From Thermogladius sp023256015 (GTDB taxonomy: Archaea; Thermoproteota; Thermoprotei_A; Sulfolobales; Desulfurococcaceae), in assembly GCF_051131135.1 (NCBI RefSeq), contig NZ_CP151274.1, forward strand, positions 1,178,001 through 1,242,000: DNA of 64,000 nucleotides. The letters run 5' to 3'. This document shows, piece after piece, positions 17,987 to 27,027 of the stretch. Position 1 is the first letter of the stretch; each line of letters starts with the position of its first letter. Both the position numbers and the translations under genes were made by a program. The notes beneath the pieces were generated by a model. That model was not told where the DNA came from and ran no database searches. It saw only the letters and a list, made by a program, of their open reading frames with translations.

Positions 17987-19315
17987 ATGGCTAGTAAACC
18001 CTCCCGAACCCCCTTAATAATCGCTATAGTGGTGATCGTAGCGATAGTTGCGGCTGCGCTGGGCTACTACATTTACACCTCGAAGCCCGCTGCGACACCC
18101 TCCCCGTCTCCAACCCCTACCAAGGTTAAGATTGAGAAGGTCGTCATCGGCGTCGTCCAGCCCTTGACGGGCCCTTACGCTATATTCGGTAGAGAGGCGG
18201 TCGACGCCGCCAGGCTTGTCGTGGACATGATCAACAACGAGCTCGGCGGGGTCAGGTCGCTCGGGGGCGCGAAGCTGGACATCGTGGTCGAGGACGCTGG
18301 TACGTCGCCCGAGTCCGCTAGGCTGGCGGCGGAGAAGCTGATCTCGCAGTACCACGTCCCCATAATATACGGGGCGTACATCAGCAGGTTCACGATGGCG
18401 ATGGGTACTGTGACCGAGCAGAACAAGGTCATCCTGGTCACGGACGCCCTAGTAGACGACCTGGCTAACCAGGGCTGGATGTACTTCTTCAGAGTGGCCC
18501 CCAGAGCCAGCGCTCACGGAGTCTCGGCCGTGGACTTCGTCATGGATATGGCTAAGAAGCATAACGTGACCATTAGAACAGCCGTGATCATCAACGAGGA
18601 CTCAGTGTTCGGGACTACGGTTAGCAACGGAGCCCACCTCCAGCTAGTGAAGTACGGCGTGGAGGTGTCGTCGCACATAACCTACCCGTACGACATCACG
18701 GACATGAGCCCGATCATAGACCAGATCAAGAGGTTGAACCCGGACATCGTGATAGCCGTCCCCTACTTCAGCGACGGGGTCCTGTTCGCAAAGACGGCGA
18801 AGGCGGCCGGGCTGAACCCCAAGTTCATAGCCGGCGCCGGCGCGTGCGGCTTCACGGACCCGGACTCCATTAAGGCGGCCGGCGACGCCGTCCTGTACTA
18901 CACCAACACCTACAGTTACAACCCGGCGAAGCCCACGGAGTGGAACAAGAAGCTGGTCAGCGAGTTCATGAGGAGGTACGGTAAGATGCCGACCGAGGCC
19001 GCCGGCGAGGTCTTCTACTCCTTCTTCACGACCTACGAGGCGCTCGAGAAGGCCGGCCAGATGTTCCCGGACGACCCGTTGAACCCAGACCACTTGAGGC
19101 AGGCCTTCCTCAGCCTAGACCTGAACGAGAGCAACAGCATAGCCGCCCAGCTCTACCCGACGGGCAGGATCAAGTTCGCGCCGAACGGCGAGAACCTGTA
19201 CGCGGGTACAGCCATACTACAAGTACAGTTGATAAACGGCACTCTAACACCTGTCGTTGTGTGGCCTCAGCCACAGGAGGGCGTCCAACCCGTATTCCCC
19301 AGACCCAGTAGCTGA
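17987..19315 (+). CDS. ABC transporter substrate-binding protein, Leu/Ile/Val (LivK) type
   Basis: A 442-residue type I periplasmic-binding protein. After ATG there is a hydrophobic anchor (about residues 8-30), then a Pro/Ser/Thr spacer (TPSPSPTPT), then the binding domain beginning IGVVQPLTGPYAIFGREAVDAA, as in archaeal membrane-tethered solute-binding proteins. The permease and ATPase genes follow. The family binds branched-chain amino acids, amides, urea or aromatic acids. Because it follows a molybdenum hydroxylase operon, the ligand may be that enzyme's substrate, which is inference. A six-T run ends the gene, suggesting a separate abundant transcript. Confidence 0.88.
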   Translation: MASKPSRTPLIIAIVVIVAIVAAALGYYIYTSKPAATPSPSPTPTKVKIEKVVIGVVQPLTGPYAIFGREAVDAARLVVDMINNELGGVRSLGGAKLDIVVEDAGTSPESARLAAEKLISQYHVPIIYGAYISRFTMAMGTVTEQNKVILVTDALVDDLANQGWMYFFRVAPRASAHGVSAVDFVMDMAKKHNVTIRTAVIINEDSVFGTTVSNGAHLQLVKYGVEVSSHITYPYDITDMSPIIDQIKRLNPDIVIAVPYFSDGVLFAKTAKAAGLNPKFIAGAGACGFTDPDSIKAAGDAVLYYTNTYSYNPAKPTEWNKKLVSEFMRRYGKMPTEAAGEVFYSFFTTYEALEKAGQMFPDDPLNPDHLRQAFLSLDLNESNSIAAQLYPTGRIKFAPNGENLYAGTAILQVQLINGTLTPVVVWPQPQEGVQPVFPRPSS

Positions 19316-19321
19316 TTTTTT
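19316..19321 (+). terminator. T-run terminator after the binding-protein gene
   Basis: Six T residues follow directly after the TGA stop. A new TATA-like box occurs 54 bases later, so the binding protein and the permease genes probably have separate transcripts. Confidence 0.5.
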
Positions 19322-19374
19322 ACGTCCTCGACTGCTCCCTAACCAAGCCAATTTTATTAAGAATCGTCCCACAC

Positions 19375-19382
19375 CTATATAC
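19375..19382 (+). promoter_or_regulatory. TATA-like box of the permease/ATPase operon
   Basis: CTATATAC lies about 46 bases before the ATG at 19424. A transcript starting near 19404 would carry a leader of about 20 bases containing AGGGTG eight bases before the ATG, a possible Shine-Dalgarno element. Confidence 0.45.
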
Positions 19383-19423
19383 AGAGGACACATCCGTACA
19401 CGCATGTACAGGGTGTTGTATAG

Positions 19424-20299
19424 ATGTCGGTTGGAGGATTACTCGTCGCCGTTTTACAGCAGGTTATAGACGGTGTCTTCCTAGGCTTGTTCTACGCGAT
19501 AGTAGCCTCAGGCCTAGCCCTCATATTCGGGGTCATGGACATAATCAACTTCGCCCACGGAGACCTAGTAATGATCTCGGCGTACTTCGTGTGGCTGATA
19601 TCGACATACCTAAACATAGACCCGTTGTTGTCGATGCTCCTAGTACTACCAGTACTGTTCGTCTTGGGGCTCGCGATACAGAAAGGGCTGATAAACCCCG
19701 TCCTCGGCAAGGAGCCCCTTATCCAGATAGCTGTAACGGTCGGGCTAGGTTTCGTGCTCCAGAATATAGCCCTAGGCTACTTTAAGGCCGAGCCGAGGGG
19801 GTACCCGAACCCCGTCTTCTCGGAAGGCCTGAGCATAGGGCCGTTTGTAATATACGAGTCGAAGCTGCTGTCGGCGGCGGTGTCAGTCCTCGTACTGTTC
19901 CTGCTGGACCAGTTCTTGTCGAGGACTAGGCTAGGCCTGGCAATGAGGGCTGTCACAGACGACAGGTCTAGTGCCATGCTCATGGGCATCAACGTCGAGA
20001 GAGTCTACCTGCTCACGTTCGCGGTCGGAATGGTATTGGTAGGGGTCGCCTCGGGACTGTGGATGGAGATGGGGCAGGTGTGGCCCTACCTCGGGACTTC
20101 TTTCAGCCTGGTCTCGTGGGTAGCAGTCGCACTCGCGGGTCTCGGCAGCATACGGGGCTTGGTAGTCTCGGCCGTGATCATCGGGATAGCCGAGTCCATG
20201 GGCAGCCTCATAAGCCCCTCGGTGAAGATGGCCGTGGTCTACCTGATATTCTTCTTCATACTGTGGTTTAAGCCGAGGGGCTTCTTCGCGAAGAGGTGA
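19424..20299 (+). CDS. Branched-chain amino acid-type ABC permease, LivH family
   Basis: A 291-residue membrane protein with about eight hydrophobic segments. It has the LivH N terminus (GLFYAIVASGLALIFGVMDI followed by NFAHGDLVM) and the cytoplasmic loop with TRLGLAMRAVTDD that contacts the ATPases. It pairs with the LivM-type permease six bases downstream. Confidence 0.9.
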   Translation: MSVGGLLVAVLQQVIDGVFLGLFYAIVASGLALIFGVMDIINFAHGDLVMISAYFVWLISTYLNIDPLLSMLLVLPVLFVLGLAIQKGLINPVLGKEPLIQIAVTVGLGFVLQNIALGYFKAEPRGYPNPVFSEGLSIGPFVIYESKLLSAAVSVLVLFLLDQFLSRTRLGLAMRAVTDDRSSAMLMGINVERVYLLTFAVGMVLVGVASGLWMEMGQVWPYLGTSFSLVSWVAVALAGLGSIRGLVVSAVIIGIAESMGSLISPSVKMAVVYLIFFFILWFKPRGFFAKR

Positions 20300-20305
20300 A
20301 GAGAG

Positions 20306-21259
20306 GTGTTGACGAGGAGCACTCTACTCTCGATCGCCCTCTTCCAAGCCGCCCTACTGGCAGTGGGCTTCCTAGTGTCGGGGAACAACTACTACATGCT
20401 CTTACTGACCCAGGTCGCGCTGTTCGCGGCCTTCGTCGCAGCTTGGAATATCATCGGCGGCCTGACCGGGCAGCTGGACTTGGCTTCGAGCGCTTACATG
20501 GCTCTCGGGGGTATAGTGACCTCGCTCTTGTGGATGAGGCTAGGGTTACCGCCCGTAGTGGGCGTGTGGGCGGGCGGCGCCGTCGCCGCGGGTCTGGCAG
20601 TGTTGATTGGTATACCCACGTTCAGGTTCGGGGTTAGAGAGGTCTGGTACGCCCTGATGACGGCGTCCCTTGTCGTCATACTGAACAACTTGTTCAGGTA
20701 CTTCATGGGTCCCTGGGACTTCTACTTGCCGAACAAGTGGGGCTGGCTGTACCTGAGGCCCAGGACCTACTTCGAGCTCTTCATCATAGTCGACGTGGTC
20801 TTGTTGGCGGTCATACTCGTCAACATCTACATCTCGGGCTCCAAGATCGGCTACTACTTGAGGAATATAAAGGAGGACGAGCTCGTCTCCGAGGCCGTAG
20901 GAGTCGACACGAGGCTCTACAAGCTGATAGCTCTAGCTATATACTCGTTCATAACGGGCGCGGCCGGGTTTTTGCAGGTGGTCATATACTCGAGCTTCTC
21001 GTACAGGCTCTTCGACGCTGGGCTCGCTATAAGCATCGCTATAATGGGGATAATCGGGGGCCTAGGCTCTATTAGCGGGGCGATAGCGGCCGCCGTGGTG
21101 TTCAGGGCTCTAGGCGAGTACCTGCGTAGCACCCTGGGCGGGGTCATCCCCGGCCTAGACCTCCTCCTCTACGGCGTGGCCCTGATAGTCGTCGGGATCC
21201 TCAAGCCAGAGGGCCTAGCCGGGCTTTTCAACCAGTTGAGGAGGTGGTGGAGGAAGTGA
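20306..21259 (+). CDS. Branched-chain amino acid-type ABC permease, LivM family
   Basis: A 317-residue multi-spanning permease of the LivM family, recognisable from GGLTGQLDLASSAYMALGGI and from SKIGYYLRNIKEDELVSEAVGV, the ATPase-contact loop. It starts with GTG (TTG is the next codon) six bases after LivH and overlaps the ATPase gene by four bases. Confidence 0.9.
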   Translation: MLTRSTLLSIALFQAALLAVGFLVSGNNYYMLLLTQVALFAAFVAAWNIIGGLTGQLDLASSAYMALGGIVTSLLWMRLGLPPVVGVWAGGAVAAGLAVLIGIPTFRFGVREVWYALMTASLVVILNNLFRYFMGPWDFYLPNKWGWLYLRPRTYFELFIIVDVVLLAVILVNIYISGSKIGYYLRNIKEDELVSEAVGVDTRLYKLIALAIYSFITGAAGFLQVVIYSSFSYRLFDAGLAISIAIMGIIGGLGSISGAIAAAVVFRALGEYLRSTLGGVIPGLDLLLYGVALIVVGILKPEGLAGLFNQLRRWWRK

Positions 21260-21993
21260 GCGCTCCAGACGTTGTCTTGAGAGTCGAGAACGTGACGAAG
21301 AGGTTCGGCGGTGTAGTGGCGCTAAGCGACGTCACCCTCAGTGTGGGTGGAGGGGAGATAGTCGGCCTCATAGGGCCCAACGGCTCGGGCAAGACGACGC
21401 TGTTCAACTGTATCACCGGGGTGTACAAGCCGGACAAGGGCAGAGTGTTCTTCATGGGTAGGGACATAACCGGCCTACAGCCCCACGAGGTGGCGAAGCT
21501 GGGTATAGCTAGGACGTGGCAGAAGGTGAGGCCTTTCAGGAACCTGACCGTCCTGGAGGCCGTGACAACAGGGGCTCTCTTGAGGACGGACAGCGTGGAG
21601 GAGGCCCGTAAAACAGCCGTCGAGGTCCTCGAGTTGATCGGTCTACCAAGGGAAGACTGGGGGAGGCTGGGGAGCGAGATCACGCTAATGGAGCACAAGC
21701 TTGTAGACCTGGCTAGAGCCCTGGCCACCGGGCCCAAACTCCTCTTGCTGGACGAGATCGCCGCCGGCCTCAGGCCCCACGAGCAGGAGAGGCTGGCCGA
21801 GGTCATCAAGAAGGTGTGGAGCGACCGGGGCTTGACCCTCGTCGTGGTCGAGCACGTCATGAGGTTCGTAATGTCCCTGAGCAAGAGGGTCGTGGTACTC
21901 CACGAGGGCAGGGTGATCGCCGAGGGCCCCCCAGAGGAGGTCGCCTCGAACCCCAGGGTGATAGAGGCGTACCTGGGCATCAAGCCCGTCTAG
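21256..21993 (+). CDS. ABC transporter ATPase, LivG family
   Basis: A 245-residue nucleotide-binding subunit. Walker A GPNGSGKT, the LivG-type signature region (SEITLMEHKLVDLARAL, where the usual LSGG is replaced) and Walker B LLLLDEIAAGL are visible. The missing canonical LSGGQ is odd; the partner ATPase has a normal LSGGE. I chose the GTG at 21256, which overlaps the LivM stop as GTGA, over an in-frame GTG twelve bases earlier. Confidence 0.88.
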   Translation: MSAPDVVLRVENVTKRFGGVVALSDVTLSVGGGEIVGLIGPNGSGKTTLFNCITGVYKPDKGRVFFMGRDITGLQPHEVAKLGIARTWQKVRPFRNLTVLEAVTTGALLRTDSVEEARKTAVEVLELIGLPREDWGRLGSEITLMEHKLVDLARALATGPKLLLLDEIAAGLRPHEQERLAEVIKKVWSDRGLTLVVVEHVMRFVMSLSKRVVVLHEGRVIAEGPPEEVASNPRVIEAYLGIKPV

Positions 21994-22001
21994 GTGGTCG
22001 G

Positions 22002-22718
22002 ATGACCCGCCTACTCGAGCTTAGGAGGGTTAACGCGGGCTACGGCGAGTTCAAGGTCCTACACGACGTCTCCCTCTACGTCGACAAAGGCGAGATAGTC
22101 GCCGTCGTAGGCCCCAACGGCGCCGGCAAGACTACACTACTGCGGACTATCATGGGCTACACCACGCTGTACAGCGGGAGCGTCGTCTTCAAGTCGGCCG
22201 ACATCTCCGGCAAGAGAGTCCACGAGCGAGTGGCGCTGGGGCTCACAATGGTGCCGGAGGGCAGGGGGATCTTCCCGAACCTCACCGTCGAGGAGAACCT
22301 GCTAGCGGGGGCGTACCTAGAGAGGGACAAGTCGAAGGTGAGGGAGAGGCTCGAGCTCGTGTACAGCATATTCCCGAGGCTGAAAGAGAGGAGGGGCCAG
22401 CTAGCGGGCTCGCTGTCGGGTGGCGAGGCGCAGATGCTTGCGCTTGGCAGGGGGCTGATGACCTCGCCCGAGCTGTTGTTGGTCGACGAGATGAGCCTGG
22501 GACTAGCGCCTAAGGTGGTACTAGCGCTCTTCGACCTCGTAGTTAAGCTGAACAAGGAGTACGGGCTCACGATGCTGGTAGTGGAGCAGCACGTCAAGAA
22601 CGCACTGGAGATCTCAAGCCGCGGCTACGTCCTCGAGAACGGGAGGGTCGTGCTCGAGGGAGACGGCAGGAGCCTGCTCTCTAACGAGATGTTGAAGAAG
22701 GCCTACCTGATATACTGA
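22002..22718 (+). CDS. ABC transporter ATPase, LivF family
   Basis: A 238-residue nucleotide-binding subunit with Walker A GPNGAGKT, signature LSGGEAQMLALGRGLM and Walker B LLLVDEMSLGLAP, the standard LivF pattern. The open frame extends upstream into livG, but the ATG at 22002, eight bases after the livG stop, gives the correct family N terminus (LLELRRVNAGYGEFKVL). Together with LivG it should form the ATPase pair of the transporter. The gene ends head-on against PEP carboxykinase. Confidence 0.9.
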   Translation: MTRLLELRRVNAGYGEFKVLHDVSLYVDKGEIVAVVGPNGAGKTTLLRTIMGYTTLYSGSVVFKSADISGKRVHERVALGLTMVPEGRGIFPNLTVEENLLAGAYLERDKSKVRERLELVYSIFPRLKERRGQLAGSLSGGEAQMLALGRGLMTSPELLLVDEMSLGLAPKVVLALFDLVVKLNKEYGLTMLVVEQHVKNALEISSRGYVLENGRVVLEGDGRSLLSNEMLKKAYLIY

Positions 22719-22722
22719 CAGA

Positions 22723-24624
22723 CTACTTTTTGTCCAGCTGGAACGGGTCAATGTAGTCCCCGTACCTGAGCCTCGCCTCCTCGAGCCTCCTCAGCTGCTC
22801 CCCCATCACGTCGAAGAACACGGGGGGAGTGTCGGGGATCTTCTTGTACACCTCTACAACCCTGTTGACCCTCTCTATCTGTTTGGCCACCCTGACCTTG
22901 AACTGCTCCCTGTAGGCCTGCTCCGTGTACTCTTTTCCAAGCACCTCTCTGAACAGCTTGGCCAGGTCTTCGTAGACTGGTATGAGGCCCGTCGGCGTCT
23001 CGAGAGCCTCCACGTCGCCGTGCACTCTCAGCCCTATCCACTTCAACCAGACCACTTTATCGGTCTTCTCGTTCAGGAACCTGCCCTCCTTGTCCCTGAG
23101 GAAGTAGTTGACGCTGTATATCTTGGGTAAGCGGGTCAACCTCCCCGCGAAGTCCAGGTGAAGCCTCAGGAACTCGCCGGGGGACACCGAGAGGAAGTCT
23201 AGTATGGCGTAGGGGTTGAACTCCTTGACCCCAACCTGGCCGAGAACCGCGGCTGTCCTCTCCGACTCGAGGGCAGCGGCCTTCGTCACGTTGCCGTGTA
23301 CCCAGTCGAAGGCCTCCTCAACCGGGACGTTCGTGTCCGAGTCCCTCCCGCCGAATATCATCGCCTCCACGGGGACGCCCATGGGGTCTTCTATCCTCGG
23401 GTCCAGGTTCTTCAGGTACTTGAGGTACGTCGTGAACCTGGCGTTGGGGTGGGACGGGAGCACCTCCCTCCCTTTATCGTCCCTAAGCCCCGGCCTCCAG
23501 GGACCCGCGTAGTTCAACCCGCTCCTGGGGGGCTCGGGCCTCCCCCTCCACCAGACGTCCCCGTCCTCCGTGAGTAGGACGTTGCTGAAGATCACCTCTG
23601 TCTCGGGGTCTAGGAGTATTTTGTAGATCTCCGGGTCGTCGACCGGGTTTATCCCGTCTATTATCCCGAAGGAGCCCACCTCGGGGTTTATCGCCCTGGC
23701 CTCCCCGTTGTAGGCGTGTATTATGGCCAGGTCGTCGCTGACCAGGGTGTCTGCCACTAGAGCGGTGGACGTCTTGCCGCAGCCGGCGGGGTAGGCTCCT
23801 GTCAAGTACGTCACCCGGCCCCCCGGCCCCCTGACCCCGACTATGAACATGTGCTCGCAGAGGAACCCCTCCTTCTTGCCCTGGTTCACGCACAGCCTGA
23901 GCGAGAGCTTCTTCAGGCCCACCGTGTTCCCGGCGTACTGGGTGTTCACGCTGTAGACTATGTGGTCGTCGAGGTCTATGTATATCCTCCTCTTCTCGAC
24001 GTTCTTGCTCCAGCCCAGCTCGTTCCTCTCGCCTGTCGCGTGCAGGAACCTCATGTACTTCAGCTTACCGCCCCTCTCCACGAACACGCTGTAGCAGACC
24101 CTGTACAGTATGTTCTCGCTGTGCGCCACGTACGCCGAGTCCGTTATCTGGACCCCGTAGAGGGAGAACGGCGAGTCCCTCGGCCCGAAGCAGTAGAACC
24201 CGATGTACATCGTGTTCCCTCTCATCACGCCTTTGAAGAGCTCCCTTACCTCGGCTAGGCCCCTCTCCCTCTCGAGCGTGTTCACCATGGCTATACTTGT
24301 CCCGGGCGGGACCAGTATCCTGGTGTTCTCTCTGTCTCTCGCCAGGTCGTAGAGCCCGTCGAAGTGTACGGTCTTGTTCTTGTACTTCGTCGGGAGCTCC
24401 TCCCTGTTCTCTAAGGCACGCCTCTTTATGTACTCCAAGTCCTCTGGTGAGCCCGTGTTGACGTAGATCCTCTCCGGGTCGGCGGTCTCCGCTACGTCTG
24501 CGACCCAGGTGTGGAGGCGGGGGTCCGGGATCGCGAGGAGTCTCTCCAGGTGTTCTCTGTCAGCATACCTCCTGAGGACCTCGACGACCCTCTCGGATAC
24601 CCCTCCAGAGAGTGTGGGGGACAT
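22723..24624 (-). CDS. pckG: Phosphoenolpyruvate carboxykinase (GTP)
   Basis: A 633-residue enzyme that interconverts oxaloacetate and PEP with GTP, linking the TCA intermediates to gluconeogenesis. The GTP-type kinase-1a loop GAYPAGCGKTST (about 276-287, with the catalytic Cys before GKT) is clear. So are the substrate-site stretches YIGFYCFGPRDSPFS and NARFTTYLKYLKN. Length is normal. An in-frame TTG lies seven codons upstream, but the ATG at 24624 sits about 40 bases after a TATA-like run and is preferred. It is a monocistronic minus-strand gene. Confidence 0.95.
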   Translation of the reverse strand: MSPTLSGGVSERVVEVLRRYADREHLERLLAIPDPRLHTWVADVAETADPERIYVNTGSPEDLEYIKRRALENREELPTKYKNKTVHFDGLYDLARDRENTRILVPPGTSIAMVNTLERERGLAEVRELFKGVMRGNTMYIGFYCFGPRDSPFSLYGVQITDSAYVAHSENILYRVCYSVFVERGGKLKYMRFLHATGERNELGWSKNVEKRRIYIDLDDHIVYSVNTQYAGNTVGLKKLSLRLCVNQGKKEGFLCEHMFIVGVRGPGGRVTYLTGAYPAGCGKTSTALVADTLVSDDLAIIHAYNGEARAINPEVGSFGIIDGINPVDDPEIYKILLDPETEVIFSNVLLTEDGDVWWRGRPEPPRSGLNYAGPWRPGLRDDKGREVLPSHPNARFTTYLKYLKNLDPRIEDPMGVPVEAMIFGGRDSDTNVPVEEAFDWVHGNVTKAAALESERTAAVLGQVGVKEFNPYAILDFLSVSPGEFLRLHLDFAGRLTRLPKIYSVNYFLRDKEGRFLNEKTDKVVWLKWIGLRVHGDVEALETPTGLIPVYEDLAKLFREVLGKEYTEQAYREQFKVRVAKQIERVNRVVEVYKKIPDTPPVFFDVMGEQLRRLEEARLRYGDYIDPFQLDKK

Positions 24625-24654
24625 GTAGCACCCCCTAGTTAACAAGTACTACAC

Positions 24655-24668
24655 GTATACGTATATAT
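24655..24668 (-). promoter_or_regulatory. TATA-like box of PEP carboxykinase
   Basis: On the minus strand the run ATATATACGTATAC lies 31-44 bases before the ATG at 24624. It touches the last base of the upstream unknown gene, so PEP carboxykinase has its own promoter. Confidence 0.5.
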
Positions 24669-25340
24669 CTACTTGAAGACCGGTATGTTGTGCGAGGCGA
24701 GGAAGTCAATGTACTCCCGGTCCCTGACGAGCCTCCTGTAGGCCCTCGTCAGGTTCACGGACCTCAACAGGTAGTCGTTGAAGTACCTCAGGGAGAACTC
24801 CACGAGCCTGCCGAACAAGTCTCGGCACAGCTCCCCTAGTGCGAGTAGGGCGAGTAGGTCGAAGGGGGTTGGGACGACCTCCTCGAGGGCGGTGTAGAGG
24901 GCGCCGGGGTTCGCCTTGAGGGTCGCGTAGGCCTTGACGTAGTCGTCAACGACCGTGAACTCCCCTAACTCCCGTACCGGCTGGGCGTCTCTCCTGAACA
25001 CCCGCACCCACTCCTCCAAGTCGGCTACCCCGTACACGTCGGCTCTAATGATGAGGGAGGCCACATCAACGGCCCTGTACCTAGCCTCCTCGAAGTCCAC
25101 CTCGCCGAGGTAGCACTCCACGCGCGGCAGGCTCGTGGAGGCGAGCAGGTCGAGGACGGGCCGCCAGACCCTCGCGAAGCTCGCGGGGACCCCCCTCTTC
25201 CTCAGGGTGTCCGGGCCTAGTCGGCGGGCGTCCTCGCACAGGGAGCCCGGGATTGGTACGGCAACCGACCCGCGCGCACGCCTAACAAAGGAGGCCAGCT
25301 TCCTGTAGCCGCTCTCCGTGAAGGTGGTGAAGACGTACAT
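24669..25340 (-). CDS. Unknown soluble protein in an operon with a PPC-domain gene
   Basis: A 223-residue protein I do not recognise. It is mostly helical by composition, rich in Arg, Leu and Val, with no signal peptide, membrane segment or cysteine cluster. It starts with ATG four bases after the PPC-domain gene's stop and is the last gene of the aminotransferase-PPC-unknown cluster. Confidence 0.7.
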   Translation of the reverse strand: MYVFTTFTESGYRKLASFVRRARGSVAVPIPGSLCEDARRLGPDTLRKRGVPASFARVWRPVLDLLASTSLPRVECYLGEVDFEEARYRAVDVASLIIRADVYGVADLEEWVRVFRRDAQPVRELGEFTVVDDYVKAYATLKANPGALYTALEEVVPTPFDLLALLALGELCRDLFGRLVEFSLRYFNDYLLRSVNLTRAYRRLVRDREYIDFLASHNIPVFK

Positions 25341-25344
25341 GAGG

Positions 25345-25758
25345 CTAGACGTCCCTGTGGAAGAAAACCTCTCTCACCACGTCGCCGACCTCTACGAGGA
25401 ACACCTCTAGAAACGGGTCGACTAGACCGCTGACCAGGTGGCCGGCGGCGCTACCCCTACGCCACGCCAGGTTGACGTGGAGGTGGACCGAGACGTGGCC
25501 GCTGCTCGTCACCAGGTAGTTGCCCAGCATCGGCGCCACCTCGAGCGTCTCGTCTGCGGCCGCGTCGAGCGTCTGTACAACGTACCTGCCGGCCCCCCTG
25601 TCGTAGACGCCGAGCTCCGCGTGCTTCAGGCCCCCTATCGCCAGCACCAACCCTCCCCTCAGCCCCCTCTCGAGCACGGCGGTAGCGATGGCGTCTGGGA
25701 CGACGGAGTTCCTCTCCAGCCTGACGGGGTAGACCCCCTTAACAGTGTAGGCGGACAC
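25345..25758 (-). CDS. PPC (DUF296) domain protein
   Basis: A 137-residue protein consisting of one plants-and-prokaryotes-conserved (PPC/DUF296) domain. The diagnostic part is GHVSVHLHVNLA, whose histidines bind metal in solved prokaryotic members, followed by AGHLVSGLVDPFLEVFLVEV. Prokaryotic PPC proteins form trimers of unknown biochemical role and have no AT-hook. The GTG start overlaps the aminotransferase stop by one base, and the next gene follows after four bases. Confidence 0.82.
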   Translation of the reverse strand: MSAYTVKGVYPVRLERNSVVPDAIATAVLERGLRGGLVLAIGGLKHAELGVYDRGAGRYVVQTLDAAADETLEVAPMLGNYLVTSSGHVSVHLHVNLAWRRGSAAGHLVSGLVDPFLEVFLVEVGDVVREVFFHRDV

Positions 25759-26957
25759 TAGGCCTCGCCCAGGTACTCCCCTATGAGCCTGACCCCTTCT
25801 TCAATGGTCTTCTCGTCGTTGGTGACAAAGGTTATCCTCAGGTGGTTGGCCCCGGACGGGCCGAATATGGAGCCCGGCAACGCGACTACGCCCTTCTCCT
25901 CCGCTAGCTTGACGGCCAGGTCGAGGTCGCCGACCTTCATCTCGGCCAGGTAGCTGGAGAGGTCTGGGAACACGTACATGCTGGCGGTGGGCTTCACGAC
26001 CCTCGCCCTGGGGAGGTACTTTCTCACAGCCTCGTAGGCGGCGTCCCTCCTCCTCCTGTAGATCGGGATGACGTACTCGAGGTACTTCTCCTTATACCCC
26101 TTCCTCAGGTAAAGCGTGGCGAGCCACTGCATAGGTACCGGGGCCACGATGCCGAGTATCCCCTTGAGCTTCACCATCTCGCGGGCTAGCTCCTTGTTGA
26201 ACGTGTAAACGTAGCCGAGCCTGCCGCCAGGTATCGCGATGTCCTTGGAGAAGCTGCCGATGTTCACGAGCACGTCGGGGTTCTCCACGTACTTCTCGAA
26301 CCAGACGTGCCCCCCCTCGTAGACCAGGTGCTTGTAAGCCACGTCGTAGAGTATCCAGACGCCCCTCCTCGAGGCCTCCTCGGCTATCGCCTTCGCGACC
26401 TCCCTGCTTATAACCCTCGAGGTCGGGTTGTCGGGGCTGGCGAAGAGGACGGCCTTGACCCTCTTCATTTTGTCCAGGATACAGTCCACGCTCGGCTGGA
26501 ACCCCGTGTCGACGCTCTCGCTACACCACTCGGCCTCCAAGCCGAGGAAGGTAAGGGTGTCCCAGTACATGCTGTAGCAGGGCTCTAGGAGCAGGACTCT
26601 GTCGTTGGGGTCCGTGGTAGCGTACAGCGAGAGGATGATGCCGTCCAGCCCCCCGGCCGTGACCACGATGTTGTCGGGCGGGACGTCCACGCCCCCGTAC
26701 TTCCTGAGGTCGGCGCTAATCTCCTCCCTCAGCTCCGGCAGCCCCTGGGTGGGGGCGTAGCGGAAGGCCGTGAATGTGTTCTTCGACACGAACTCTATGA
26801 ACTCGGCTAGCGCGCTAGCGTCCGGCGGTAGGCCGGGCTGCCCCGCCGTGAAGTCTATGACCCTCCTCCCGCTCCTCCTCAGCTGGTCTGCGAGCGCTAC
26901 GAGAACCCTGTGAGGCGAGGTCTTGATCGCCCTGCTCCTACGCGAGACACCCGTCAT
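25758..26957 (-). CDS. PLP-dependent aminotransferase, class I/II (aspartate aminotransferase family)
   Basis: A fold-type I aminotransferase of about 399 residues. The PLP lysine lies in SFSKDIAIPGGRLGY (about Lys238). Other landmarks are YAPTQGLPELREEI, SPDNPTSRVIS (the usual NPTG is NPTS here) and the C-terminal arginine in HLRITFV, which binds a substrate carboxylate. The donor is unknown; aspartate, alanine or an aromatic amino acid are all possible. ATG at 26957 is taken as start. A GTG four codons upstream at 26969 would be exactly leaderless relative to the TATA box. Confidence 0.85.
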   Translation of the reverse strand: MTGVSRRSRAIKTSPHRVLVALADQLRRSGRRVIDFTAGQPGLPPDASALAEFIEFVSKNTFTAFRYAPTQGLPELREEISADLRKYGGVDVPPDNIVVTAGGLDGIILSLYATTDPNDRVLLLEPCYSMYWDTLTFLGLEAEWCSESVDTGFQPSVDCILDKMKRVKAVLFASPDNPTSRVISREVAKAIAEEASRRGVWILYDVAYKHLVYEGGHVWFEKYVENPDVLVNIGSFSKDIAIPGGRLGYVYTFNKELAREMVKLKGILGIVAPVPMQWLATLYLRKGYKEKYLEYVIPIYRRRRDAAYEAVRKYLPRARVVKPTASMYVFPDLSSYLAEMKVGDLDLAVKLAEEKGVVALPGSIFGPSGANHLRITFVTNDEKTIEEGVRLIGEYLGEA

Positions 26958-26990
26958 TAGACCACCCACGTGTTAGAATTGTTTTTGGAT

Positions 26991-27000
26991 AATAAAATAA
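26991..27000 (-). promoter_or_regulatory. TATA-like box of the aminotransferase cluster
   Basis: The minus-strand run TTATTTTATT lies about 26 bases before the GTG at 26969 and 38 before the ATG at 26957. It sits in an AT-rich gap that also holds the 3' end of the upstream gene. Confidence 0.5.
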
Positions 27001-27027
27001 GTTCTAATTAATCTAAGAGTACGCCGC

